From assembly GCA_023457935.1 (NCBI GenBank), contig JAEXBA010000056.1, positions 13,948-77,947 of the forward strand: a stretch of DNA of 64,000 nt, read 5' to 3'. The position numbers were made by a program, and so were the translations under genes. The notes beneath the pieces were generated by a model. It saw only the letters and a list, made by a program, of their open reading frames with translations, did no database searches and was not told the DNA's origin. Positions 53,508 through 61,797 of the stretch are shown here, piece after piece (within the stretch, counting starts at the first letter, position 1; every line of letters starts with the position of its first letter). Source of the stretch: Bacteroidota bacterium (lineage in GTDB: Bacteria > Bacteroidota > Bacteroidia > Flavobacteriales > Weeksellaceae).

Positions 53508-54581
53508 CTAAACAGTTTCCATTACATTTTTTTCAACCAAAACTCTCCATCCGAATGGATCTTCAGCTGCATTGGTCTGAATATCTACCAAAGCTTTTTT
53601 CAGCGTCAGTGCAAAGCTGTCTTCATCAGCCAGTTTGGGAAGTTCGTAGCGCTCGTCTTTATATCCGAAAGATTCAAAAAGCGAAGTTACCACGGCGGTT
53701 CCCACACCCCAGATTTCTTTAAGTGTACCGTCTTTCTGCGCCTGCAGCACGTCTTTAACCGCAATCGGCTCTACTCTTACATCTATTCCTTTGTGTTTTG
53801 CCAGCTGAATGAAGCTGTCGCGGGTAACACCGTCAAGAATTTTTTCTGACGTCGGTGGTGTGTAAATCGTATCGTTGATTCTTACAAAAACGTTCATTGT
53901 TCCACTTTCCTCAAAATATTCGTGTGTGCTGTCATCGGTCCAGATAATCTGCTCATACCCTTCCTTGATTGCAAGCTGCGTAGGATAGAAAGAAGCGGCG
54001 TAATTTCCTGCTGCTTTCGCGTAACCCACTCCACCGTTTGCCGCACGCGAATAGTAATCGGAAATCTTAACAGAAACCGGCGCTGTATAATAGCTTTTCG
54101 CTGGGCTGGCAACAATGGCAAACATATATTTATTAGAAATTCTTGCTTTAAGTCCTTCTTCAGTAGCAAAAATCAGCGGACGGATGTAAAGGGATTTACC
54201 TTCACCGTGAGGAACCCATGCTCTGTCGATATCCATTAAAACCTTCAAACCATCCATGAACATTTCCTCGGTAACTTCAGGCATTGCCAAACGTACAGCC
54301 GACTTATTGATTCTTTCGAAATTCTTCTCCGGACGGAAAAGAAAAACCTGCCCATCTTTGTCTTTATACGCCTTCATACCTTCGAAACATGCCTGCCCGT
54401 AATTGAATGCCATGTTTGCAGGTGAGAAAGGAAGCGGCCCGTAAGGCATCAGTTTTACATCGCCCCATTTACCGTTTTCGTATTCGCAGATGATCATATG
54501 ATCTATAAAATGATCTCCAAAAGAATAATTATTCTCATCGAAAGTAGAAATTTTTGGATTGCTTGATTTTTGAATTATCAT
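53508..54581 (-). CDS. ilvE: Branched-chain amino acid aminotransferase
   Basis: Last step of Leu, Ile and Val synthesis and first of their breakdown. The 357-residue fold-type IV PLP enzyme has FNYGQACFEGMKAYKDKDG, the PLP lysine in VGYAKAAGNYAASFYPTQLA, the EESGTMNVFVRI motif and GVTRDSFIQLAKHKGIDVR. The length matches the long (type II, eukaryote-like) BCAT group. It has its own well-formed promoter and terminator. Confidence 0.95.
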   Translation of the reverse strand: MIIQKSSNPKISTFDENNYSFGDHFIDHMIICEYENGKWGDVKLMPYGPLPFSPANMAFNYGQACFEGMKAYKDKDGQVFLFRPEKNFERINKSAVRLAMPEVTEEMFMDGLKVLMDIDRAWVPHGEGKSLYIRPLIFATEEGLKARISNKYMFAIVASPAKSYYTAPVSVKISDYYSRAANGGVGYAKAAGNYAASFYPTQLAIKEGYEQIIWTDDSTHEYFEESGTMNVFVRINDTIYTPPTSEKILDGVTRDSFIQLAKHKGIDVRVEPIAVKDVLQAQKDGTLKEIWGVGTAVVTSLFESFGYKDERYELPKLADEDSFALTLKKALVDIQTNAAEDPFGWRVLVEKNVMETV

Positions 54582-54606
54582 TTTTTGAATTTTGTTTGAT
54601 ATTCTA

Positions 54607-54636
54607 CAAATTTAACATAATTTTTTAGATATCAAA
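54607..54636 (-). promoter_or_regulatory. ilvE promoter
   Basis: Minus-strand TAAATTTG (complement of 54607-54614) with TTTG (complement of 54633-54636) 18 bp upstream. It predicts a start near 54600, giving a leader of about 19 nt, too short for an attenuator. Confidence 0.75.
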
Positions 54637-54645
54637 ATTTTAGAT

Positions 54646-54653
54646 TAATTTTG
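54646..54653 (+). promoter_or_regulatory. -7 box of mnmD
   Basis: TAATTTTG overlaps an in-frame TTG at 54651, which therefore cannot be the start codon; the next TTG at 54666 fits. Confidence 0.5.
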
Positions 54654-54665
54654 AAAAAAATTGGT

Positions 54666-55352
54666 TTGAAAAGAGAAATCAGAACGACAAATGACGGAAG
54701 TAAAACTTTGTTTATCAACGAATTAAACGAGGGTTACCATTCGCATCACGGCGCTTTACAGGAAGCGGAACATGTTTTTATTAAAAACGGATTAAATTTA
54801 GTAAATAATTACGAAATTAACATTCTTGAACTGGGTTTTGGCACGGGTCTTAATGTTTTGGTAACAATTAATGAACTATTAAAAACTGACAAAAATCATG
54901 TTTTTCATTACTTTGCCCTTGAAAAATATCCCGTTTTGCCTTCTGAAATTTCCGAACTGGGATACGATCAACTTTTTGAGGACGAAAAATTAAAGGAAAT
55001 TTATCGTAGAATTCACGAAACTGATTGGGAAAAACCTTATGAAATCATCCCTGATTTCTTCCTTACTAAAATAAAATGCGATTTTTTTGAACTGGAAAAT
55101 ATCAAGCTTCCACCTATGAATCTTGTGTACTACGACTGCTTCGGCGCGCGCGTTCAGCCCGATTTGTGGGAAAAACCGCTTTTCGCTATGGTTGCGGACA
55201 AAATGGCCCCAGGTGGACTTTTAACCACTTATTCTTCAAAGGGAAGCGTCCGCAGGATTCTGCAGGAACTCGGCTTCAGTGTTGAGAAAAAGCCCGGGCC
55301 ACCAGGAAAACGGGAAATGATCAATGCCTGGAAGAACCCGCTATCGGTTTAA
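54666..55352 (+). CDS. mnmD: MnmD, tRNA wobble-uridine methyltransferase
   Basis: SAM-dependent methyltransferase completing 5-methylaminomethyl-2-thiouridine at tRNA position 34; the protein lacks the MnmC oxidase domain, as usual in Bacteroidota. The 228-residue product starts at TTG 54666 as MKREIRTTNDGSKTLFINEL, the family N-terminus, then GYHSHHGALQEAEHVFI, ILELGFGTGLNVLV (SAM motif I), LVYYDCFGARVQPDLWEK and GGLLTTYSSKGSVRRILQ. The longer frame from 54651 overlaps the -7 box. Confidence 0.88.
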   Translation: MKREIRTTNDGSKTLFINELNEGYHSHHGALQEAEHVFIKNGLNLVNNYEINILELGFGTGLNVLVTINELLKTDKNHVFHYFALEKYPVLPSEISELGYDQLFEDEKLKEIYRRIHETDWEKPYEIIPDFFLTKIKCDFFELENIKLPPMNLVYYDCFGARVQPDLWEKPLFAMVADKMAPGGLLTTYSSKGSVRRILQELGFSVEKKPGPPGKREMINAWKNPLSV

Positions 55353-55389
55353 GTATTTTTTCCTATTTTTAGTTCCGTAATAACTCTTA

Positions 55390-55806
55390 ATGGTAGACAA
55401 AATCAATATCCGTGTTTATGCAGCCGTAGTTAAAGACGGTAAAGTCCTTGTTCTTCATGAGGAATACGCCGGTGAACAGCTGATGAAATTACCCGGCGGC
55501 GGACTGGAATACGGCGAAGGTGTTCTGGACTGTCTTCACCGCGAGTTTGAAGAGGAACTGAACGCAAAAATCCGGATTACAGGACATCTTTACACTCAGG
55601 AAGAATTCCTGGTTTCACGCTTCCGTGATAACGAACAGCTGCTGACAATTTACTACACTGCGGAAATAGTGGACGAAAACGAATTCCTGATTCTTGATCC
55701 GTGCATTGAAAAAACCGACTGGATTCCGATTGATTCTCCCGGCAATCCTTTTGAGCTGCCTATTGACAGAATTGCTTTCGAAAAACTGAAGGAACGGACG
55801 CTATAA
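55390..55806 (+). CDS. NUDIX hydrolase
   Basis: A 138-residue nucleoside-diphosphate-X pyrophosphohydrolase. The NUDIX box is GGGLEYGEGVLDCLHREFEEE, reading G-x5-E-x7-REFEEE, with all catalytic glutamates present. The core starts IRVYAAVVKDGKVLVLHEEYAG. Substrate unknown. It ends convergently with the S1/P1 nuclease gene with a 6-bp overlap of the coding ends, and has TATTTTTA at 55364-55371 as a weak -7 box. Confidence 0.88.
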   Translation: MVDKINIRVYAAVVKDGKVLVLHEEYAGEQLMKLPGGGLEYGEGVLDCLHREFEEELNAKIRITGHLYTQEEFLVSRFRDNEQLLTIYYTAEIVDENEFLILDPCIEKTDWIPIDSPGNPFELPIDRIAFEKLKERTL

Positions 55807-56592
55807 TACTTCGTTCAGCACCTTTGCAAGGCGCAGTCCGCCATAGAGCAGCTGTCTTTCAAGAAGCGCATTAAACTTATAATTGTAGTCGTAAGCATAG
55901 GAATTTCCGGCAACGGTGTTCGCGTAGATTCTGTTGGCCTGAACTGCACTGTCGTAAAACCAATACTCAAGCGTTGAGTTCTGAATTTCTTTAATTTCTT
56001 TCCTCGATCTGATATCCAGGACTTCGGCAAATTCAGTATAACTGTATTTCTGGAAATCCAGCAGCTTGCTGTCCCACAAACTGTGAAGATTGGTATTGTC
56101 ACCGAAAAATTTCAGCTGAATTCTGTTTCCTCCAAGGTCTTCGGCTCTTCCAACATGCATCGGCTGCGCAAGATCACCCATCATATGAATCAGAAAACGC
56201 AAAGCCGTTTCGCGTTCCTGTTTTGGTAATTTTTTGTCTTTAAGTTTGGCTTCAAGATTCTTAATTTCCGTATAAAGGTTTGGTGATTTCTGAAGTTTCA
56301 GTTCACGCTCGAAGTTCTGAAAGCCGTTCTGCGGAGAGATGTTAACATAATGCCACTGCTCAGTATGTTTCCAGACACCGGTGGTGTCGGACTTGATAAA
56401 GTCGGGCCAGTTAGCCCAATACGCGAGTTTCTGCTTACCAATCAGCTTCTTCAGTTTCATCTTCGCCCTGCAGGAAAGGTTGTTTTCAGCGATTTCTGCG
56501 ATCACACGATGCCCTGTCGTTCCCCATGCTGAGGCAAAATTAAAGCTCAACAATGCAAAAAGAATTATTGAGCTTTTAAGTATATTTTTCAT
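55801..56592 (-). CDS. S1/P1-family nuclease
   Basis: A 263-residue exported zinc nuclease cutting single-stranded nucleic acids. The signal peptide ends before Trp (FNFASA then WGTTGHRVIAEIAE): the new N-terminal Trp binds zinc, as in P1. Other ligands are visible in YWANWPDFIKSD, HYVNIS, LRFLIHMMGDLAQPMHVGRAEDLGGN (core HMMGDLAQPMHVG) and LHSLWDSKLL. It may scavenge nucleotides in the periplasm. It lies 3 bp after a DUF4294 gene. Confidence 0.93.
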   Translation of the reverse strand: MKNILKSSIILFALLSFNFASAWGTTGHRVIAEIAENNLSCRAKMKLKKLIGKQKLAYWANWPDFIKSDTTGVWKHTEQWHYVNISPQNGFQNFERELKLQKSPNLYTEIKNLEAKLKDKKLPKQERETALRFLIHMMGDLAQPMHVGRAEDLGGNRIQLKFFGDNTNLHSLWDSKLLDFQKYSYTEFAEVLDIRSRKEIKEIQNSTLEYWFYDSAVQANRIYANTVAGNSYAYDYNYKFNALLERQLLYGGLRLAKVLNEVL

Positions 56593-56595
56593 AAA

Positions 56596-57303
56596 TTATT
56601 TCGTTACCCTGAAATCCTGATATCCGGGATACGGTTGCAAATATCCTAAATTCCAGTTAGACTGCAAGAGCGATTCCAAAAATTGGTCGGTACGGTCTCT
56701 GTGAGGATTATATGGAGTTTTAATGTCCACATCGGCAATGTTTCCTTTCACATTCCACCAGAATGCGCTCCAGCCGCCGCGAAGCTCACGAACAATTTCA
56801 TAGACCGTTTTTCCCGTTGCGCGGTTCATCAGTTTTGCAAAAACGCGTCCTTCGGTTGTCGTTAAATCCCGAAGCTGCGCTTCATATTGGTCTGCGAGTT
56901 TATTCTGCCTTTCGCGGATGTATTTTTTCTGATCTGATCGGTTGAGGTTTGCCAAATCGGCTTCAATTCCGCGGTACTGCTCCAGCGCTGTAAGGAAAAG
57001 CGGATATACCCGTGCCAGTTTTTTATTGAGGAAATAGAAGTAGTTGCGGTCCAGCTGATTGTTGAAACGCGGTTTATTCGCCAAAACGAGTTCATCCATC
57101 ACCACCACCGTTTCGCCGTTTATTTCGTAGATTTTAGCTTTCTGTCTTTCGTCGTAATAGAATTTGTTTCCGTATTCATCAGTCTGCAGAAGCTCGGGCG
57201 GATACTGGCTCAAAGGTCTTGCGATTACAGTATCCTGGATCTGTGCATTTGCAGAAAGCCCCAAAAACAGAACCAAAATGGAGACAATCTTATATAATTT
57301 CAT
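56596..57303 (-). CDS. DUF4294 domain-containing exported protein
   Basis: A 235-residue periplasmic protein with signal MKLYKIVSILVLFLGLSANAQ. Conserved DUF4294 parts: VVVMDELVLANKPRFNNQLDRNYFYFLNKKLARVYPLFLTALEQY (core RNYFYFLNKKLARVYP), QLRDLTTTEGRVFAKLMNRATG and ELRGGWSAFWWNVKGNI, followed by IKTPYNPHRDRTDQFLESLLQ. A Bacteroidota-specific family with no known function. It is the first gene of a pair with the S1/P1 nuclease. Confidence 0.85.
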   Translation of the reverse strand: MKLYKIVSILVLFLGLSANAQIQDTVIARPLSQYPPELLQTDEYGNKFYYDERQKAKIYEINGETVVVMDELVLANKPRFNNQLDRNYFYFLNKKLARVYPLFLTALEQYRGIEADLANLNRSDQKKYIRERQNKLADQYEAQLRDLTTTEGRVFAKLMNRATGKTVYEIVRELRGGWSAFWWNVKGNIADVDIKTPYNPHRDRTDQFLESLLQSNWNLGYLQPYPGYQDFRVTK

Positions 57304-57356
57304 TATTTTTACTCACTTTTTGTAACCAATTGTAGCGGCAAAAACCGTTCCTTAAT

Positions 57357-58433
57357 ATGAAATTTACGAAGAAATCCCTTAAATTCTTAGAAGATTATCT
57401 TAACACAGCGTCACCAACCGGATATGAACATGCCGGACAGAAACTTTGGATGGATTACATTAAACCCTATGTAGACACTACCGAAGTTGATCATTACGGA
57501 ACCTGTTACGGCGTCATCAACCCCGATGCAGACTTTAAAGTGGTGATTGAAGCGCATGCCGATGAAATTTCATGGTATGTAAATTACATCACCGATGAGG
57601 GTTTAATCTATGTCATCAGAAACGGTGGTTCCGACCAAACCATTGCCCCTTCCAAAACCGTGAATATCCATGGTGAGAAAGGCATTGTAAAAGGCGTATT
57701 CGGATGGCCGGCCATTCATACCAGAAGTTCCAATCAGAACGAACCGGTCCCGAAAATTGAAAATATTTTCATTGATTGTGGCGCTACATCAAAGAAAGAA
57801 GTTCAGGACTTAGGAATTGAGGTGGGCTGTATGATCACATACCCCGACGAATTCTTTGAACTTAACGACCGCTACTTTGTGTGCCGCGCACTGGATAACC
57901 GTATCGGCGGATTCATGATTGCTGAAGTTGCAAGGCTTTTGAAGGAAAACAAAAAGAAAATTCCTTTTGGACTTTATATCACCAATTCGGTTCAGGAAGA
58001 AGTTGGGCTTTACGGTGCAGACATGATTGCAGACACGATAAAACCCAATATTGCAATAGTAACTGACGTTACGCATGACACTTCCACTCCGATGATTGAG
58101 AAGAAAAAAGAAGGCGACCAGAAATGTGGCGACGGCCCGGTTATCTTTTTCGCTCCGAGTGTTCATCATAACATCCGTGAACTGATTGTTGAAACCGCCA
58201 AAACCAAGAAAATTCCATATCAGAGAGCTGCAGCAAGCCGCGCAACAGGAACCGACACCGATGCCTTTGCGCATTCAAACGGCGGAGTTCCAAGTGCGCT
58301 GATTTCTCTGCCGCTGCGCTATATGCACACTACTGTAGAAATGGTTTCCAAAGAAGATGTGGGCAATGTAATTCAGCTGATTTACGAGACTTTGCTGAAG
58401 ATAAAACCAGATATGAAACTTAAATACCATTAA
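57357..58433 (+). CDS. M42-family aminopeptidase
   Basis: A 358-residue dizinc aminopeptidase or glutamyl-aminopeptidase-like enzyme of family M42. Metal ligands are visible in VIEAHADEISWYV (His, Asp), ALDNRIGGFMIAE, NSVQEEVGLYGADM (Glu catalytic), IVTDVTHD and the final LRYMHTTVEM. It has no signal peptide and works on peptides in the cytosol. It is divergent from the DUF4294 gene with 53 bp between. Confidence 0.92.
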   Translation: MKFTKKSLKFLEDYLNTASPTGYEHAGQKLWMDYIKPYVDTTEVDHYGTCYGVINPDADFKVVIEAHADEISWYVNYITDEGLIYVIRNGGSDQTIAPSKTVNIHGEKGIVKGVFGWPAIHTRSSNQNEPVPKIENIFIDCGATSKKEVQDLGIEVGCMITYPDEFFELNDRYFVCRALDNRIGGFMIAEVARLLKENKKKIPFGLYITNSVQEEVGLYGADMIADTIKPNIAIVTDVTHDTSTPMIEKKKEGDQKCGDGPVIFFAPSVHHNIRELIVETAKTKKIPYQRAAASRATGTDTDAFAHSNGGVPSALISLPLRYMHTTVEMVSKEDVGNVIQLIYETLLKIKPDMKLKYH

Positions 58434-58480
58434 TCTCCGGCTCAGCAAAAATATTTTCAAATAAAATTCTGATAAAAAAC

Positions 58481-59131
58481 ATGAAAAATAAATTAATCGC
58501 TCCTTCCCTGCTTTCGGCAGATTTCGGAAACCTTCAGCGCGATATTGAGATGCTGAACCGCAGCCAGGCCGACTGGTTTCATATTGATGTAATGGACGGA
58601 CGATTCGTACCGAACATTTCCTTTGGTTTCCCCGTGATGAAAACCATACAGCAGCATGCAAAAAAGTTTGTGGATGTACATCTTATGATTGTGGAACCGG
58701 AAAAATACGTTGAAGAATTTATCAATGCAGGCGCTGATCTTGTTTCGGTTCATTATGAGGCGTGCACACACCTTCACAGAACCGTCAGTTTCATTCAGGA
58801 TAAAGGCGCAAAAGCCGGGGTGGTTTTAAACCCTTCCACGCCCGTTTTAATGCTGGAGGATATTATTTCAGAAGTTGACCTTGTTCTTTTAATGAGTGTA
58901 AATCCCGGTTTTGGCGGCCAGAAATTCATCGAGAATACCTATAAAAAAATTGCTGAAACGAAAGACATGATTCTTTCCAATAACTCCACTGCTTTAATTG
59001 AAGTGGATGGCGGTGTAAACCTTGAAAATGCCTCAAAACTGTTTGATGCCGGCGCTGATGTTCTAGTTGCTGGCAATGCTGTCTTCAGCGCGGCAGACCC
59101 GGAAAGGACAATTGAAATGCTGAAAATCTAG
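58481..59131 (+). CDS. rpe: Ribulose-phosphate 3-epimerase
   Basis: Interconverts ribulose 5-phosphate and xylulose 5-phosphate in the pentose phosphate pathway. The 216-residue TIM barrel has APSLLSADFGNLQRDIEML, FHIDVMDGRFVPNISFGFPVM (core HIDVMDGRFVPN), DVHLMIVEPEKYV, LLMSVNPGFGGQKFI and ALIEVDGGVNLENASKL. All metal and catalytic residues are present. Confidence 0.96.
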   Translation: MKNKLIAPSLLSADFGNLQRDIEMLNRSQADWFHIDVMDGRFVPNISFGFPVMKTIQQHAKKFVDVHLMIVEPEKYVEEFINAGADLVSVHYEACTHLHRTVSFIQDKGAKAGVVLNPSTPVLMLEDIISEVDLVLLMSVNPGFGGQKFIENTYKKIAETKDMILSNNSTALIEVDGGVNLENASKLFDAGADVLVAGNAVFSAADPERTIEMLKI

Positions 59132-59142
59132 AAAAATAAAAG

Positions 59143-59165
59143 GCAGCCGATGGGCTGCTTTTTTT
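59143..59165 (+). terminator. Terminator of rpe
   Basis: GCAGCC (59143-59148) pairs with GGCTGC (59153-59158), with G-T and A-T pairs extending the stem, then seven T. Confidence 0.8.
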
Positions 59166-59183
59166 ATGTATAACAACTGCAGA

Positions 59184-59810
59184 CTACGGTATCTGCTGGA
59201 AAATCATATCAAGGTCACCGTAAGCAGTATACGATTCGCTCTCCGCCGGAAAAACGGGATTGGTTCCAGTGCCTGCTGATTTATATGATGTTTTGTCAAT
59301 CCTGATATTACCAACTGTTACGGGGAATGCACCATCTGCAGAGTTGGATTTTTTATATCCGTAAAAATCATCGGAAAGGAAAGAAATGATGTACTTTTTG
59401 TCTTTTTCCAGCTCTACCGGTGAAAAAGTAAACGTATATAAAGTACTGGCTGCTGCAACATTTACTGTTTCCGTACGTATATTTGTTCCTGATGCAGCAT
59501 CCCATATCGTAACTTTCAGTGCAGGATTAGCAGCCGGTAATTTTACCTTAACACCGTTAATTTTACCTTTTACCAAAGGGGTGAAATTAAGGCCTAAATT
59601 CCAGGCGACAAAATCATTAATTTTAGTATATTGGGTATTGTACCCTATTGTGCTGAGAAAACCCTGCATAGGAGACTCTTCCTGGTAAACTTTTGGCGGT
59701 TCCGGATCATCATCTTTACGGCAGCCGGTAAAGATAAAAAGGGTCAGCATTAAAATAAGAGCAGTTGCGAAATGCGGATGTAACATCCTTCTGGAGATTA
59801 AATTTTTCAT
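59184..59810 (-). CDS. Surface-exported lipoprotein with DUF4082-like domain
   Basis: A 208-residue lipoprotein (LMLTLFIFTGC; the cysteine is about residue 30). It is followed by RKDDDPEPP, resembling the Bacteroidota lipoprotein export signal (K-D/E-D/E), so it is probably exposed on the cell surface. The body has LNFTPLVKGKINGVKVKLP, LKVTIWDAASGTNIRTETV and YTFTFSPVELEKDKKYIISF, the layout of DUF4082-type beta-sandwiches that may bind carbohydrate. Its long upstream leader has a hairpin terminator (59924-59954). Function unknown. Confidence 0.75.
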   Translation of the reverse strand: MKNLISRRMLHPHFATALILMLTLFIFTGCRKDDDPEPPKVYQEESPMQGFLSTIGYNTQYTKINDFVAWNLGLNFTPLVKGKINGVKVKLPAANPALKVTIWDAASGTNIRTETVNVAAASTLYTFTFSPVELEKDKKYIISFLSDDFYGYKKSNSADGAFPVTVGNIRIDKTSYKSAGTGTNPVFPAESESYTAYGDLDMIFQQIP

Positions 59811-59923
59811 GGTTAAAATTTTATTTGTTTTACTTCAGCAAATTTCTGTAAGAACCATTATTGAATACACAGGTTTTTTCCTGTTTTTTTAAGGGTGTTT
59901 TTCCCCTTTCTTATTATTTTATT

Positions 59924-59954
59924 CATAAAAAAAGAACAGTACTGAATACTGTTC
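59924..59954 (-). terminator. Hairpin terminator in the leader of the surface lipoprotein gene
   Basis: GAACAGTA (59934-59941) pairs perfectly with TACTGTTC (59947-59954); a seven-T run follows on the minus strand. It sits between the promoter box (60010) and the gene start (59810), so it looks like an attenuator or the end of a small RNA. Confidence 0.65.
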
Positions 59955-60009
59955 CCTTCTGTAATAAATGGTAATAGTTTTTACCCATGGTTTACTGTGA
60001 TTAATAAAT

Positions 60010-60017
60010 CAAAAATA
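60010..60017 (-). promoter_or_regulatory. -7 box of the lipoprotein leader
   Basis: The minus strand reads TATTTTTG. Transcription would begin near 60003, leaving a leader of about 190 nt. No good -33 match. Confidence 0.4.
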
Positions 60018-60174
60018 CAACAGTACGCACTAAAAGTCTACAGGAAAAACACCCTTTTTATTATTGTTTTATTAAAAGTATTATTCCGCTTAATTATATT
60101 ATTAAAATACCCAATTATTTTAAATATCTGTAACCTTATTCCTCAAATGACGTATTTATTAATAAAGCAACTTT

Positions 60175-60459
60175 ATGGAAAAACCTTCACCGTTTATGAA
60201 AGGCATCGAACTGATTAACTGGATAAAAGTAGCGCTGTCCCCGACTCTTTTGCTGGGTTCGGTTGGCTTGGCGCTGATGCTGTCTATGGAGGACGACAAA
60301 CTAGGTTTGTACATCTTTGGCGGAATGGTTGCTGTTGGAATACTCCTGGGAATTACATGGGCAAACCACGTTAAGAAAAAATACGGAACCACACATTTTA
60401 TCAGCAGAGTTGATGCTTCAGAAGATATAACCGAATATATGAAAAACAGAGGCAAGTAA
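60175..60459 (+). CDS. Small two-helix membrane protein
   Basis: A 94-residue protein with two membrane helices: residues 18-36 (VALSPTLLLGSVGLALML) and 43-62 (LGLYIFGGMVAVGILLGITW), a short connecting loop (SMEDDK) and a basic then polar C-terminal tail (HVKKKYGTTHFISRVDASED). Family not recognised. It stands alone between two minus-strand genes. Confidence 0.72.
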   Translation: MEKPSPFMKGIELINWIKVALSPTLLLGSVGLALMLSMEDDKLGLYIFGGMVAVGILLGITWANHVKKKYGTTHFISRVDASEDITEYMKNRGK

Positions 60460-60479
60460 GCTCTTTTCAGACTGCTTCC

Positions 60480-61028
60480 TTAGAAAACAATATTCAAGAA
60501 CGGTACGAACGGACTACTATAAACACTTTTATCCTTATTATACAGTAAATTATACTTGGCACCGGCCGATATTTTTGGTGTCAGTTGATATCCTGCGCCT
60601 ATGAAAAGTGCAGTATCCCAGAAATTTTCTTTTACACCGGTATATTTCATGTTTCTCGCAACATACATCTCAGCAAACTCAGCTGTAGTTAATAGTTTTT
60701 CAACCGGATAATAGAAATACAGAACATTAAAACCGGCTGTCGTCGTAGTCTGAAGATTTTTTACAGCATTGTAATTGAAAAGCAAACCCGCTCCCGCAGA
60801 CATCTGGTCGTTGATTCTGTAAGTAAGGTTCGGAGATAGGCTGAGACTGGTCCCACCAACAAAATTAAGTCCGAAACCTAAACCAAACTTCAGTTTTTTT
60901 TCAGGAACCAATGGATTATCAACGGTATCAATGCTGTCGATTTGTGTCTGCGCTGTGGCGAAACCTCCTGCAAGCATGAAAAAGGCCGCAATAAGAAAGT
61001 GTTTTTTCATAGTTTTCATAGTCTTCAT
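60480..61028 (-). CDS. Hypothetical outer-membrane beta-barrel protein
   Basis: A 182-residue exported protein with a Sec signal ending GGFATAQ. Three ATGs in a row (61028, 61019, 61010) can serve as start; MKKHFLIAAFF from 61010 is the cleanest signal. The mature part alternates as a small 8-strand barrel (LKFGLGFGLNFVGGTSLSLSPNLTYRI in part; KISAGAKYNLLYN) and ends in the C-terminal phenylalanine VF expected of outer-membrane proteins. Function unknown. Confidence 0.75.
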   Translation of the reverse strand: MKTMKTMKKHFLIAAFFMLAGGFATAQTQIDSIDTVDNPLVPEKKLKFGLGFGLNFVGGTSLSLSPNLTYRINDQMSAGAGLLFNYNAVKNLQTTTTAGFNVLYFYYPVEKLLTTAEFAEMYVARNMKYTGVKENFWDTALFIGAGYQLTPKISAGAKYNLLYNKDKSVYSSPFVPFLNIVF

Positions 61029-61035
61029 TTACTTT

Positions 61036-61068
61036 AAAAACAAATGTCCGGGAATTTTCCCGAACATT
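61036..61068 (-). terminator. Terminator of ndk
   Basis: AATGTCCGGGA (61043-61053) pairs with TCCCGAACATT (61058-61068) with one mismatch, then TTTGTTTTT on the minus strand. Confidence 0.7.
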
Positions 61069-61098
61069 CTATATTTTATCGATAATTTTTGTGTACGC

Positions 61099-61518
61099 TT
61101 AAAAAATCTCTCTTCCGGAAAAGTGAAACTGCGCTTCGATAAGTGCATTCTCGTCAGAATCTGAACCGTGCACTGCATTTTCGCCTACCGATCTTGCAAA
61201 CATTTTTCTGATGGTACCTTCTGCAGCGTTCTCAGGGTTTGTAGCTCCAATAAGCGTTCTGAAATCCTCCACCGCATTTTCCTTCTCAAGAACTGCAGCC
61301 ACAATCGGGCCTCTGCTCATGAATTCAACCAGTTCTCCATAGAACGGTCTTTCTTTATGGATTTCGTAAAACTTCTGAGCATCCGCTACTGTAAGTTGCG
61401 TAAGCTTCATTGCTTTGATACCGAAACCTGCTTCTGAAATCTTTCCAAGAATTGCTCCGATGTGACCGTCTTCTACAGCATCGGGCTTAATCATTGTAAA
61501 AGTTAAATTACCTGACAT
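61099..61518 (-). CDS. ndk: Nucleoside-diphosphate kinase
   Basis: Balances nucleoside triphosphate pools through a phosphohistidine intermediate. The 139-residue protein has [45 protein letters not shown] in part, and the catalytic His in [16 protein letters not shown]. It has a -7 box 22 bp upstream and its own terminator. Confidence 0.97.
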   Translation of the reverse strand: MSGNLTFTMIKPDAVEDGHIGAILGKISEAGFGIKAMKLTQLTVADAQKFYEIHKERPFYGELVEFMSRGPIVAAVLEKENAVEDFRTLIGATNPENAAEGTIRKMFARSVGENAVHGSDSDENALIEAQFHFSGREIF

Positions 61519-61539
61519 ATGTTATATTTTAAAGTGCTG

Positions 61540-61547
61540 CAAAATTA
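61540..61547 (-). promoter_or_regulatory. -7 box of ndk
   Basis: The minus strand reads TAATTTTG, giving a leader of about 15 nt. It is back to back with the plus-strand box at 61560. Confidence 0.5.
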
Positions 61548-61559
61548 CAAAATACTTTT

Positions 61560-61567
61560 TATATTTG
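61560..61567 (+). promoter_or_regulatory. -7 box of a short plus-strand transcript
   Basis: TATATTTG matches TAnnTTTG. A transcript starting near 61574 would end at the terminator at 61674-61703. Confidence 0.45.
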
Positions 61568-61573
61568 TACCGA

Positions 61574-61703
61574 AAATTCGAACAGAGAAGTACTTTGAAA
61601 TTTTTGGCACACATGTTGTTATTATGATTTCGATTCTCATGTTTAATTTGAGTTTTCATGGTTATTAGTTTTTACCTCCAATTGTGAAATTGGAGGTTTT
61701 TTT
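61574..61703 (+). ncRNA. Possible small RNA or leader-peptide transcript
   Basis: A promoter box and a strong terminator frame a segment of about 130 nt with no gene-sized frame. It contains two tiny frames: ATG-TTG-TTA-TTA-TGA and an overlapping 14-codon frame at 61624-61668 (MISILMFNLSFHGY). No matching operon follows. It may be an independent small RNA or the orphaned leader of an operon displaced by the integrated element. Confidence 0.35.
61674..61703 (+). terminator. Terminator of the short transcript
   Basis: ACCTCCAATT (61674-61683) pairs perfectly with AATTGGAGGT (61688-61697) around GTGA, then seven T. Confidence 0.8.
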
Positions 61704-61763
61704 ATGCCCATGCTAGCGTTAAGAATTGACGAATAACTTCCGGCTTTTGATCTCAAAAGAAAA

Positions 61764-61790
61764 CAAAAAAAGCTGACGGAGCCGTCAGCT
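61764..61790 (-). terminator. Terminator downstream of the tRNA 3' end
   Basis: AGCTGACGG (61771-61779) pairs perfectly with CCGTCAGCT (61782-61790); seven A before it give a T run on the minus strand. It is the original terminator of the tRNA, on the host side. Confidence 0.75.
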
Positions 61791-61797
61791 TTTCGGG

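Larger units (their letters stand above)
59891..60056. repeat. 166-bp segment bounded by 14-bp inverted repeats
   Basis: AAGGGTGTTTTTCC (59891-59904) is exactly repeated inverted as GGAAAAACACCCTT (60043-60056). The inner region holds a separate hairpin and a minus-strand -7 box. The remaining 60057-60174 stretch is very AT-rich and shows no gene. Confidence 0.6.
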
